Below are positions 7,746-15,803 of a stretch of DNA of 32,931 nucleotides, piece by piece. The DNA lies in assembly GCA_944392085.1 (NCBI GenBank), contig CALXVN010000006.1, positions 1-32,931 of the forward strand, given 5' to 3'. Below the pieces are notes generated by a model. It did no database searches, had not been told where the DNA came from, and saw only the letters and a list, made by a program, of their open reading frames with translations. The translations under genes were made by a program, and so were the position numbers. How positions within the stretch are numbered: position 1 is the first letter of the stretch; each line of letters begins with the position of its first letter. This stretch comes from an uncultured Clostridia bacterium. GTDB taxonomy: Bacteria; Bacillota; Clostridia; TANB77; CAG-508.

Positions 7746-7774
7746 TTGAAAAATTTTGCTATACAATATATAAT
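7746..7774 (+). promoter_or_regulatory. Sigma-A promoter of the DUF4321-radC-mre-min operon
   Basis: TTGAAA (7746-7751), a 17-base spacer, TATAAT (7769-7774). The start of transcription near 7781 leaves a leader of about 70 bases before the DUF4321 gene. No other comparable promoter is seen before the later genes of the operon. Confidence 0.85.
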
Positions 7775-7849
7775 ACTTATGTAAAAAAATATAGTAAAAA
7801 TCATAAAAACAAAATTGGAATAGATACCAAAGAGGAGGATATAATAAAA

Positions 7850-8107
7850 ATGGCAACTAGAGAAAAAAATATATGGATTCTTATATTATTTATATTATGT
7901 GGTTTAGTAATAGGAGGCTTACTAGGAGAACTTGCTTCTAAAGTAGATTTTTTATGGTGGCTATCTTATGGAGAAGAATTTGGACTAGCTGAACCCATAA
8001 TATTAAATTTGCAAGTTATAACAATTACTTTTGGTCTTATGTTTAAAATTAACATTTCAAGCATTATTGGAATGATTCTTGCAATATTTATCTATAAAAA
8101 AATATAA
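7850..8107 (+). CDS. DUF4321 family membrane protein
   Basis: 85-aa protein with two or three hydrophobic segments (about 8-26, 48-66, 67-82). The GLVIGGLLGELASKV block and the closing INISSIIGMILAIFIYKK are the family marks of DUF4321. The function is unknown, but in clostridia it is commonly found directly upstream of radC and mreB, as here, which suggests a link with the cell-elongation machinery. A strong ribosome site AGAGGAGG lies upstream of ATG 7850. Confidence 0.85.
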   Translation: MATREKNIWILILFILCGLVIGGLLGELASKVDFLWWLSYGEEFGLAEPIILNLQVITITFGLMFKINISSIIGMILAIFIYKKI

Positions 8108-8147
8108 AAAATGTAATAGGGGGCTTTAAGAAAGGAATGGTTAAAAC

Positions 8148-8840
8148 ATGAAAATGAAAGAGCTTCCTATATCGGAAAGACCTTATGAAAAGCTAGAAAT
8201 GTATGGAGAAAAAGCTTTATCAAATGCTGAGTTATTAGCAATTATAATAAAAAGTGGAACAAAAGGTGAAAGCAGTGTAAGCATTGCACAAAAAGTATTA
8301 GCATTAGAAAAAAACGGAAAAAACAATTTAAGATTTTTGCAGAATTTATCAATAGAAGATTTTATGAAAATAAAAGGAATCGGAAAAGTTAAAGCAATAC
8401 AATTAAAAGCAGTAGCAGAACTTACAAAAAGAATGTCTAAGCCATTAGACATTAGTAAAGTACAAATTAATGAGCCAAGTAATGTAGCAGAATTATTAAA
8501 AGAAGAAATGAAATATGAAAAAAGAGAGATAGTAAAAACTATAATTCTTAATACTAAAAATGTAATAATAAAAATAGCTGATATATGTTTTGGAGGAACC
8601 AATTCTGCAATATTAAAACCAAAAGACGTACTACAAGAAGCAATTAAAATAGGAGCACCAAAGATAATTCTAGTACATAATCATCCAAGTGGAGATCCAA
8701 CTCCTAGTCAAAGTGATTTAGATTTTACAAAAAGAGTATATGAAGCAGCAAATTTGATGGGAATTGAGTTGTTAGACCACATAGTTATTGGAGATTATGG
8801 TTTTAGAAGTATTTTTTATTTAATGCAAAAAAATAATTAA
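8148..8840 (+). CDS. radC: RadC family protein (JAB domain)
   Basis: 230-aa RadC. The N-terminal helix-hairpin-helix part contains LSNAELLAIIIKSGT and KGIGKVKAIQL. The C-terminal MPN/JAB domain has the metal motif HNHPSGDPTPSQSD (H177, H179, D190), all ligands intact. Despite its name, a role in DNA repair is not established for this family. It sits between DUF4321 and mreB in many Firmicutes, and this order is kept here, 21 bases upstream of mreB. Start ATG 8148 follows GAAAGGA with long spacing; ATG 8154 is a possible alternative. Confidence 0.93.
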   Translation: MKMKELPISERPYEKLEMYGEKALSNAELLAIIIKSGTKGESSVSIAQKVLALEKNGKNNLRFLQNLSIEDFMKIKGIGKVKAIQLKAVAELTKRMSKPLDISKVQINEPSNVAELLKEEMKYEKREIVKTIILNTKNVIIKIADICFGGTNSAILKPKDVLQEAIKIGAPKIILVHNHPSGDPTPSQSDLDFTKRVYEAANLMGIELLDHIVIGDYGFRSIFYLMQKNN

Positions 8841-9894
<1,054 letters not shown>

Positions 9895-9914
9895 TAAAGG
9901 AATGATTTATTAGT

Positions 9915-10736
9915 ATGTACAAAAACAAAAAAAATGGAGTCATAGGAATTGTAATAACAATTATAATTTTAATCTTATTAGTTGTATTTACAAATAGCAA
10001 TATAAATCAAATTTCATTCTTAGAAAATATATGTAATGTTTTTGTTATGCCAGTTCAAAATGGTTTTACTTATCTAAAAAATAAGATTTCTGGAAATGAA
10101 AACTTTTTTGCAGATATGGACAAGCTAAAAGCAGAAAATGAAGAATTAAAACAAAAAAATAGTGAACTAGAACAATCGTTAAGAGAATTAGAAATAATAA
10201 AAGCAGAAAATGAAACTTTAAAAGAATATGTTAATTTGAAAGATAAATACAAGGATTATACTACAATGCCAGCAGACGTAATAAATAGAGATCTTAGCAA
10301 TTATAGTAGTATTATAGTTATAAATGTTGGCTCAAATGATGGAATAAAAGAAGAAATGACAGTTATTGCAGATGATGGATTAGTTGGATATGTTATTTCT
10401 GTAACACCTACTACTTCAAAAGTACAAACAATAGTAGATACAGCAACAGCTGTAACAAGCACAATTAGTACAACAGAAGATACAATAATAGTACAAGGAA
10501 CATTAGATGATAAATCAAATTTAAAGGCAACATTTATACCAACAGATGCGGTGGTATTACAGGGGGATAGTGTTGAAACTTCAGGTATAGGTGGAATATA
10601 TCCTAAAGGAATTCACATAGGTACAATAAAAGAAGTCGTAAATACAAGTAATCCAACAGATAGATATGCAATAGTTGAAACAGCAGTTGACTTTACAAAA
10701 TTAAATACAGTACTTGTTATAACAAATAATAAATAA
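9915..10736 (+). CDS. mreC: Rod-shape protein MreC
   Basis: 273-aa MreC, the extracytoplasmic scaffold linking MreB, MreD and PBP2. It has one N-terminal membrane helix (about 10-27), a coiled coil (about 58-105, with repeated ELKQKNSELEQ-type heptads) and a C-terminal double beta-barrel domain containing VINRDLSNYSSIIVINVGSN and DGLVGYV, both typical of MreC. It starts 20 bases after mreB; AAAGGA lies 13 bases ahead of the ATG, a rather long spacing. It is translated from the same message as mreB and is fully intact, which argues that the mre operon is in use. Confidence 0.93.
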   Translation: MYKNKKNGVIGIVITIIILILLVVFTNSNINQISFLENICNVFVMPVQNGFTYLKNKISGNENFFADMDKLKAENEELKQKNSELEQSLRELEIIKAENETLKEYVNLKDKYKDYTTMPADVINRDLSNYSSIIVINVGSNDGIKEEMTVIADDGLVGYVISVTPTTSKVQTIVDTATAVTSTISTTEDTIIVQGTLDDKSNLKATFIPTDAVVLQGDSVETSGIGGIYPKGIHIGTIKEVVNTSNPTDRYAIVETAVDFTKLNTVLVITNNK

Positions 10737-10764
10737 AGAAATAATAGAAAGGATGATTAGAAAT

Positions 10765-11298
10765 TTGAAAAAAACACTATCAATAATAATACTTATAATA
10801 TCCTTTTTTATTATATATTTTTTGCAATCTAATTTTTTTTCCTTTTTTACAATTGCGGGTACTAAACCAAATTTATTTGTAATATTTGTGCTATTTATAG
10901 GACTTTTTGCAGGAAAAAAATTAGGCTTAGTGCTTGGAATAATATTTGGCTTCTTTTTAGATATTGTAATAGGTAGACAAATTGGAATATCTGGAATTAT
11001 GCTAGGAGTTATTGGACTTATAGGAGAATATTTTGACAAAAGTTTTTCAAAAGAAAGCAGAATTACAATTATGCTTATGATAATTGGAAGCACAATTATT
11101 TATGAAATTGGTTGTTATGCATTTAATATAATAACACTTGATGTAAATTTTGAAATAATTAGCTTTTCAAAAATATTATTAATAGAAGTACTTTACAATG
11201 TGTTAATAACTATTATTATATATCCAATAATGCAAAGATTAGGACATAATTTAGAAGAAATATTTAAAATTAAAAATATACTAACTAGATATTTTTAA
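10765..11298 (+). CDS. mreD: Rod-shape protein MreD
   Basis: 177-aa membrane protein with five or six hydrophobic helices; KPNLFVIFVLFIGLFAGKKLG and GFFLDIVIG are the usual MreD marks (the D in FxxDxxxG is conserved). It completes the MreBCD elongation complex. The upstream ATG at 10753 touches the ribosome site AAAGGATG itself, so TTG 10765, nine or ten bases further on, is the better start; mrdA next door likewise starts with TTG. It sits 28 bases after mreC by this start, and 14 bases before mrdA. Confidence 0.88.
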   Translation: MKKTLSIIILIISFFIIYFLQSNFFSFFTIAGTKPNLFVIFVLFIGLFAGKKLGLVLGIIFGFFLDIVIGRQIGISGIMLGVIGLIGEYFDKSFSKESRITIMLMIIGSTIIYEIGCYAFNIITLDVNFEIISFSKILLIEVLYNVLITIIIYPIMQRLGHNLEEIFKIKNILTRYF

Positions 11299-11312
11299 AG
11301 GATGGTGATAGA

Positions 11313-13388
11313 TTGGACAAAGATAAAAGAAATGATAGAGTAAGATATAATTTACTTATTACCATTGTTTACATAGTTGGAATTATTTTAATTATTCAAT
11401 TATTTAATTTACAAATTATACATGGAGAAGAATATAGAGAAACTTCTAACTCTAGATTAACAAGAGAAACTATAGTAAGAGCGGCAAGAGGTTCAATTAA
11501 AGATAGAACAGGGTTTGAATTAGTAAGAGCAGAAACAGGTTATAGTGTCGAAATATATAGCACAAAAGTTAGTGATGAAGAATTAAATAAATCAATTGAA
11601 AAATTAATAGAAATATTAGAAAGTAATGATGATGAATTTGTAGATAATTTGCCTATAGAAGTAGAACCATTTAAATTTACAATAAGTGAAGAAGAACAAA
11701 AAACTTGGAAAATAAATAATGAATTAGATGAAAATTTAACAGCAGAGCAAACCTTTGAAAAGCTTAAAGAAAAATACGAAATATCAGTAGAAGATAATAA
11801 AATTGCTAGAAAAATTATGGCGGTTAGATACGAAATTTCAAAAAATGGATATAGCAATACTAAATCAGTAATAATCGCAAAAGATATAAGTAGTACATCT
11901 GCTGTACAAATAAGAGAGCAGAATTCAAAATTAGCAGGAATGTATGTTATAACAGAGCCAATTGTTTCATACACATCAGGGAATTTAGCTTCTCACGTGC
12001 TTGGATATGTAGGAGCAATTAGTGAGGAAGAATATAAAACTAGAAGTGATACTTATAGAAATGATGATGTAATAGGAAAAGATGGAATCCAAAAAATATT
12101 TGAAGAATATTTAAAAGGAAAAGATGGAACAAAACAAGTTGATATGACTGTAGATGGAACAATAACAAGTGAATATATATCAGAAGAAGCGGTTGCGGGC
12201 TCAGATGTAATCCTAACAATAGATGCTAACTTGCAAAAAGTAGCAGAAGAAGCATTAGAGCAAAATATAAAAGATATAGCTTCAGGGAAATTTGGAAAAA
12301 AATATGATGCTGAAGCAGGTGCAGTAGTGGTGATGAATGTTAATACTGGAGAGGTTTTGGCATTATCAAGTTATCCAGATTATAATCCAGAAAAGTTTTT
12401 TGAAGAATATTCAAGCACAGATGAAACAGGAAAATATTTAAATAGAGCAATATCAAGTGAGCAACCACCTGGTTCTACATTTAAAATGGCAGTAGCAACA
12501 GCTGCATTAGATACAGGAGAAATAACACCATCTACTAAAATAAATGATAAAGGAGTATATCCTTATGGAGCCAGCCAAGCTTGTTGGTATTATAGAAGCT
12601 ATGGTGTAGGACACGGTTATTTAAATCTTACACAAGCGATTAAATATTCTTGTAATTATTTTTTCTATGATTTGGGATATAGATTGGGAATAGACACAGT
12701 AGCAGAATATGCTATGAAATATGGTTTAGGGAAAAGGACAGGAATAGAACTTGCGGGAGAAGCACAAGGAGCAGTAGCTAGTAAAGAATATGCACAAAGC
12801 GTAGGATATAACGAATGGTATATATCAGATACTTTATCGGCAGTTATAGGACAAAGTTTTAATAAATTTACTCCAATTCAAATGGCTAGATATATTAGTA
12901 TGATTGCAAATGGTGGAAAAAATATTGATGTAAGTATAGTAAAATCAATAATAAAATCTGATGGCACAGAAGTTTCAAAAGATGAAATAAGAGAATTTGC
13001 AAATGAAAAAACAGGTACAGAAAATGAACTTAAAGAAGATTTAAATGTATCAAAAGAAAATTTAGATGCAATAAGAAAAGGAATGAGAGGAGTTACAAGT
13101 GAAGCGGGAGGAACAGCTTATTCAACATTTGCAGATTTTGATATAGATATAGCAGGAAAAACGGGTTCAGCACAAACGGGAATAGATGGAGAAGCACATG
13201 GTTGGTTTACAGGATTTGCACCATATGATAATCCAGAAATAGCAGTTGTAGTATTTGTAGAAAAAGCAGGTTCAGGAGGATATACAGCAGAAGTTGCTAA
13301 AAAGATAATGGAAGAATATTTTGGAATGAATTCTGAAAAAGTTACTGAGGATAAAAGTGCACAGTCAAGCATAGAAAGTGTTAGGTAA
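11313..13388 (+). CDS. mrdA: Penicillin-binding protein 2 (elongation transpeptidase, MrdA type)
   Basis: 691-aa class B PBP. Order: membrane helix (about 12-31), dimerisation domain with the RAARGSIKDRTG box, an inserted acidic region (about 85-190), then the transpeptidase domain. Active-site motifs are intact: S388-TFK (SxxK), S446-C-N (SxN) and K616-TG. As the partner of MreBCD and a RodA-type polymerase it cross-links sidewall peptidoglycan and is a beta-lactam target. Start TTG 11313 has AAAGGATGG upstream. The gene lies where mrdA is found in clostridial mre-min clusters. The C-terminal 20 residues are Ser/Lys-rich. A long palindrome separates it from minC. Confidence 0.92.
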   Translation: MDKDKRNDRVRYNLLITIVYIVGIILIIQLFNLQIIHGEEYRETSNSRLTRETIVRAARGSIKDRTGFELVRAETGYSVEIYSTKVSDEELNKSIEKLIEILESNDDEFVDNLPIEVEPFKFTISEEEQKTWKINNELDENLTAEQTFEKLKEKYEISVEDNKIARKIMAVRYEISKNGYSNTKSVIIAKDISSTSAVQIREQNSKLAGMYVITEPIVSYTSGNLASHVLGYVGAISEEEYKTRSDTYRNDDVIGKDGIQKIFEEYLKGKDGTKQVDMTVDGTITSEYISEEAVAGSDVILTIDANLQKVAEEALEQNIKDIASGKFGKKYDAEAGAVVVMNVNTGEVLALSSYPDYNPEKFFEEYSSTDETGKYLNRAISSEQPPGSTFKMAVATAALDTGEITPSTKINDKGVYPYGASQACWYYRSYGVGHGYLNLTQAIKYSCNYFFYDLGYRLGIDTVAEYAMKYGLGKRTGIELAGEAQGAVASKEYAQSVGYNEWYISDTLSAVIGQSFNKFTPIQMARYISMIANGGKNIDVSIVKSIIKSDGTEVSKDEIREFANEKTGTENELKEDLNVSKENLDAIRKGMRGVTSEAGGTAYSTFADFDIDIAGKTGSAQTGIDGEAHGWFTGFAPYDNPEIAVVVFVEKAGSGGYTAEVAKKIMEEYFGMNSEKVTEDKSAQSSIESVR

Positions 13389-13444
13389 GTAGTAAATAAA
13401 ATGTTACGGTTCAATATATAAAATAAATATAAACAAAAACATCC

Positions 13445-13520
13445 GTCGCATCTTAGTCGGCAATGTGCATTTTCTTTCTCCACGTATTCGAAAGAAAAGT
13501 ACATTGCCGTACGTAGCGAC
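13445..13520. repeat. Long intergenic palindrome between mrdA and minC
   Basis: Outer arms GTCGC / GCGAC enclose CGGCAATGTGCATTTTCTTT pairing with a near-complementary arm containing AAAGAAAAGTACATTGCCG, around a loop of about 11 bases. GC content is well above the surroundings. There is no T-run after it, so it does not look like a simple terminator. It may be a REP-like or MITE-like insertion, or an RNA element adjusting minC expression. Confidence 0.7.
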
Positions 13521-13561
13521 TAATTATAAATATTATTTAGTAAAAAAGAAAGGAAAGCGTA

Positions 13562-14194
13562 ATGCTAGGAAGTTATATGAATAATTGTATAAGTATTAGT
13601 ATAAAGAAGAATCAAGTAATTATAAAAATTGAAGAAAATGCAGAACAAAGAGAAATAATTACAGAATTAAAAAAGAAAATAATTGAACTAAAAAATTTGT
13701 ATCAAGATGATAAAACACCTATTTTAGTAACTGGAAAAATTCTAAAAAATAAAGATATGGAAGAAATTCAAAATCTTATAAAAAGATTTATAGATGTACA
13801 AATTGATTTTGATAGCCCAAAAGTACTAGGTCTGCATGGAATAAAGAAAACATTTTATAAAGAAGTTGCAACTTCTGAAACAAAATTTCATAAAGGTTCA
13901 TTAAGGTCAGGTCAAAGGTTAGAATTTGAAGGAAGCCTTGTAATTATAGGAGATGTAAATGCGGGGGCAGAAGTTATAGCAAGTGAAAATATAGTAATAC
14001 TTGGAACTTTAAGAGGATTAGCTCATGCTGGAGCAAAAGGAAATAAAGATGCAGTTATTGAAGCATCTGACATAGAATCACTTCAAGTAAGAATAGCAGA
14101 TAAAGTTAAAGAAATAGAAAAAGATGAAAATGAAATTAGAAAAATAAAAACATCTGCATATATAAATGATAAAGATGAATTGATTTTGGAATAA
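13562..14194 (+). CDS. minC: Septum site-determining protein MinC
   Basis: 210-aa inhibitor of FtsZ ring assembly. The N-terminal FtsZ-binding domain (about 1-85) has the pattern ELKKKIIELKNLYQDDKTPIL. The C-terminal beta-helix domain (about 110-200) contains RSGQRLEFEGSLVIIGDVN, AGAEVIASENIVILGTLRG and AHAGAKGN, which are strongly diagnostic. Start ATG 13562 follows AAGAAAGGAAAG; ATG 13577 is an in-frame alternative. It is the last gene of the mre operon. The partner ATPase gene minD, normally next, is absent: a palindrome and convergent minus-strand genes follow. MinD must be encoded elsewhere or be missing. Confidence 0.92.
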   Translation: MLGSYMNNCISISIKKNQVIIKIEENAEQREIITELKKKIIELKNLYQDDKTPILVTGKILKNKDMEEIQNLIKRFIDVQIDFDSPKVLGLHGIKKTFYKEVATSETKFHKGSLRSGQRLEFEGSLVIIGDVNAGAEVIASENIVILGTLRGLAHAGAKGNKDAVIEASDIESLQVRIADKVKEIEKDENEIRKIKTSAYINDKDELILE

Positions 14195-14196
14195 AG

Positions 14197-14273
14197 CTTG
14201 TTTAGAAGAAGCCTACCTTCCATGCAAATAAAAATTCTTTTTATTTGCATGATTAGGTGGCTTCGACAACAAG
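14197..14273. repeat. Imperfect palindrome after minC
   Basis: Outer CTTGTT / AACAAG, then GAAGCC / GGCTTC, then CATGCAAATAAAAA / TTTTTATTTGCATG around loop TTC, with mismatches between the blocks. It may serve as a terminator for minC, or between minC and the convergent genes, although it is longer than usual. The remaining bases to 14385 show no further feature. Confidence 0.6.
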
Positions 14274-14385
14274 AACAAAAAATTTGAAAAATAAACATAT
14301 ATCTAGCTTTCTAAGGTATAAATTTATCAAAACCATTAACTTGTAACAGATACCTAGAAACAAGCAAATTTTTATTTCATAAATT

Positions 14386-14796
14386 TTATGACAAAAGCAA
14401 AAGTAAAAGTGCAATAAATAAGAATTCATCTTTAATTCCTTCATTATATAAGAAAAAAATTAAGCAAATCAGCAATATGTCATCTTGATATAATTGTATT
14501 CCAAATAATTCAAACATTGGAGTATCATTATTATTAAAAAATAAATTTTCAAAAATATTAGACTTATTGGAAGTAGATTTATCAAGCTTTTTGACTTCTT
14601 TGTGATTATATAAGTTATCTTGCATTTTATTTAAATTTTGAAACTGTTTATTTTTTTGATGGTTATCTTGCTTCTTTTGGTTTGAATACTTTTCTTTATA
14701 ATTTTTCTGGTTATGCGCATTTTTGTATATGTTTTGTGGATAACCTAAATAATAATTAAAGTAAGGCTGTGGATAAAAAGGAAAATTATTTATCAT
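14386..14796 (-). CDS. Unknown small protein with hydrophobic C-terminus
   Basis: 136-aa protein of unknown function. The N-terminus is rich in Pro, Tyr and Phe (NFPFYPQPYFNYYLGYPQN), the middle is a Lys/Asn/Gln-rich low-complexity stretch (about 28-85), and the last 40 residues form two hydrophobic segments separated by YNEGIKDE. This tail (DDILLICLIFFLYNEGIKDE) resembles small clostridial membrane proteins of unknown role. Start ATG 14796 overlaps the end of the upstream gene by 11 bases and has GGTGGTGAG upstream, which indicates translational coupling. GTG 14811 is a weaker alternative. Third gene of a minus-strand operon. Confidence 0.7.
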   Translation of the reverse strand: MINNFPFYPQPYFNYYLGYPQNIYKNAHNQKNYKEKYSNQKKQDNHQKNKQFQNLNKMQDNLYNHKEVKKLDKSTSNKSNIFENLFFNNNDTPMFELFGIQLYQDDILLICLIFFLYNEGIKDEFLFIALLLLLLS

Positions 14797-15148
14797 TACT
14801 ACTCTCACCACCTAGGGAATTCATAACTTCAAAAGCTTTTCCTATTCCAAAAAGTTGTATGTACTGGTCTACTTTTTTTCTTCTACTTTCTTTAAGATAT
14901 GGTTTTAAAGAAAGTAAAAGATTAGATCTAGGATCATCTTTATTTGAATTTATTGAATCCATAACCTTTTTCATTTTTAATATTGTATTTATATCAATAT
15001 TTGAATCATTACTATTTTCGCTAGAATTATTGTCATTAGAGGAGTTTTTTATATTATTAAGTAAATTTTTTATATCATCAGGAAATTCATTATTTTTAAA
15101 CATCTGACCTAATTGTTCAAACATATTGTTCATCTCATTATCATTCAC
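14786..15148 (-). CDS. Unknown conserved-looking clostridial protein
   Basis: 120-aa soluble, acidic, Asn/Ser-rich protein. The first 35 residues are helical, a Ser/Asn/Asp linker follows (about 36-55), and the C-terminal half contains ILKMKKVMDSINSNKDDPR, then LLLSLKPYLKESRRKKVDQY and a final helix. The DPRSNLLLSLKPYL block recurs, as I recall, in unnamed clostridial proteins. Start is GTG 15148 behind a strong AGGGGGAG site. It lies 73 bases after the 52-aa gene and overlaps the next gene by 11 bases. No enzymatic motif seen. Confidence 0.75.
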   Translation of the reverse strand: MNDNEMNNMFEQLGQMFKNNEFPDDIKNLLNNIKNSSNDNNSSENSNDSNIDINTILKMKKVMDSINSNKDDPRSNLLLSLKPYLKESRRKKVDQYIQLFGIGKAFEVMNSLGGESSNDK

Positions 15149-15221
15149 TTTAAACTCCCCCTTATAATTTTAGTTCCATTATTGTTTTTGATACATTTTC
15201 AAAAGCTTTAGATAAAAACGC

Positions 15222-15380
15222 CTATTTATCCTTTTTTATTTGGTTTATGATAGAGTTTACATCATTATTTTTTAGCATTTGATTCATTTTATTTAGACCC
15301 TGTTCTAAATCTTTTTTATCCATTTTAGAAAGCATAGCCATAAGCTGAGCCATGTTCATATTCATATTATTCTTTTCCAA
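15222..15380 (-). CDS. 52-aa small protein, first gene of the minus-strand trio
   Basis: The frame runs TTG 15380 to TAG 15222. The TTG start is placed eight bases after GAGGTG. The protein is Met/Asn/Lys-rich (MNMNMAQLMAMLSKMDKKDL, then a second helix ending INQIKKDK) and predicted to be a two-helix hairpin. An in-frame ATG at 15365 would give a slightly shorter product. The ribosome site, the tight order with two co-directional genes, and a composition like the 120-aa neighbour support it as real. Function unknown. Confidence 0.65.
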   Translation of the reverse strand: MEKNNMNMNMAQLMAMLSKMDKKDLEQGLNKMNQMLKNNDVNSIINQIKKDK

Positions 15381-15740
15381 TTACAATCACCTCAATATAG
15401 TATATGTTAAATAACTATAATATAATATTCAAAATGATTAAAAAAGTTACATTTGTAAGTTATATACATAAATTTTTAAAAATATATGTTTCTTTTAAGA
15501 TATAAAGTATATAAGTAACATTTGTAAAATTGTAATAAAAATGTAATATAATTTTAATATTTCTGCCTAAATAAAGCATCCGTAAATTAATATAAAAAAT
15601 GTTGTAAAATAGGGAAAAATATACTATTGAAATTAAAAATATAAATGCTAAAATATAATTATTATATTATATATTATTGGCTAAATTTAGAACTATAAGA
15701 CAAGATACACATAAAAAGTTTAAAAAAAGCTATATAAGTG
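15381..15740. other. Divergent intergenic region, AT-rich, with a short direct repeat
   Basis: Very AT-rich stretch upstream of both the minus-strand trio and the plus-strand surface operon. No gene seen. Two copies of GTWACATTTGTAA start near 15446 and 15514, 68 bases apart, and could be operator half-sites. The promoter for the minus-strand genes should lie here but no convincing pair of boxes was found. Confidence 0.4.
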
Positions 15741-15769
15741 TTGAAAAAACAATAAAAATGTCGTATAAT
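15741..15769 (+). promoter_or_regulatory. Sigma-A promoter of the giant surface-protein operon
   Basis: TTGAAA (15741-15746), a 17-base spacer, TATAAT (15764-15769), with transcription expected near 15776 and a short leader to the CGGAGG ribosome site. A near-consensus, probably strong promoter. Confidence 0.85.
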
Positions 15770-15803
15770 ATAATTATCATGTTGTATTTAAACGGAGGTT
15801 AAT

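Noticed and set aside
14769..15107. 112-aa plus-strand open frame
   Set aside because: It opposes two minus-strand genes that have strong ribosome sites and translational overlap; its translation looks like an antisense shadow.
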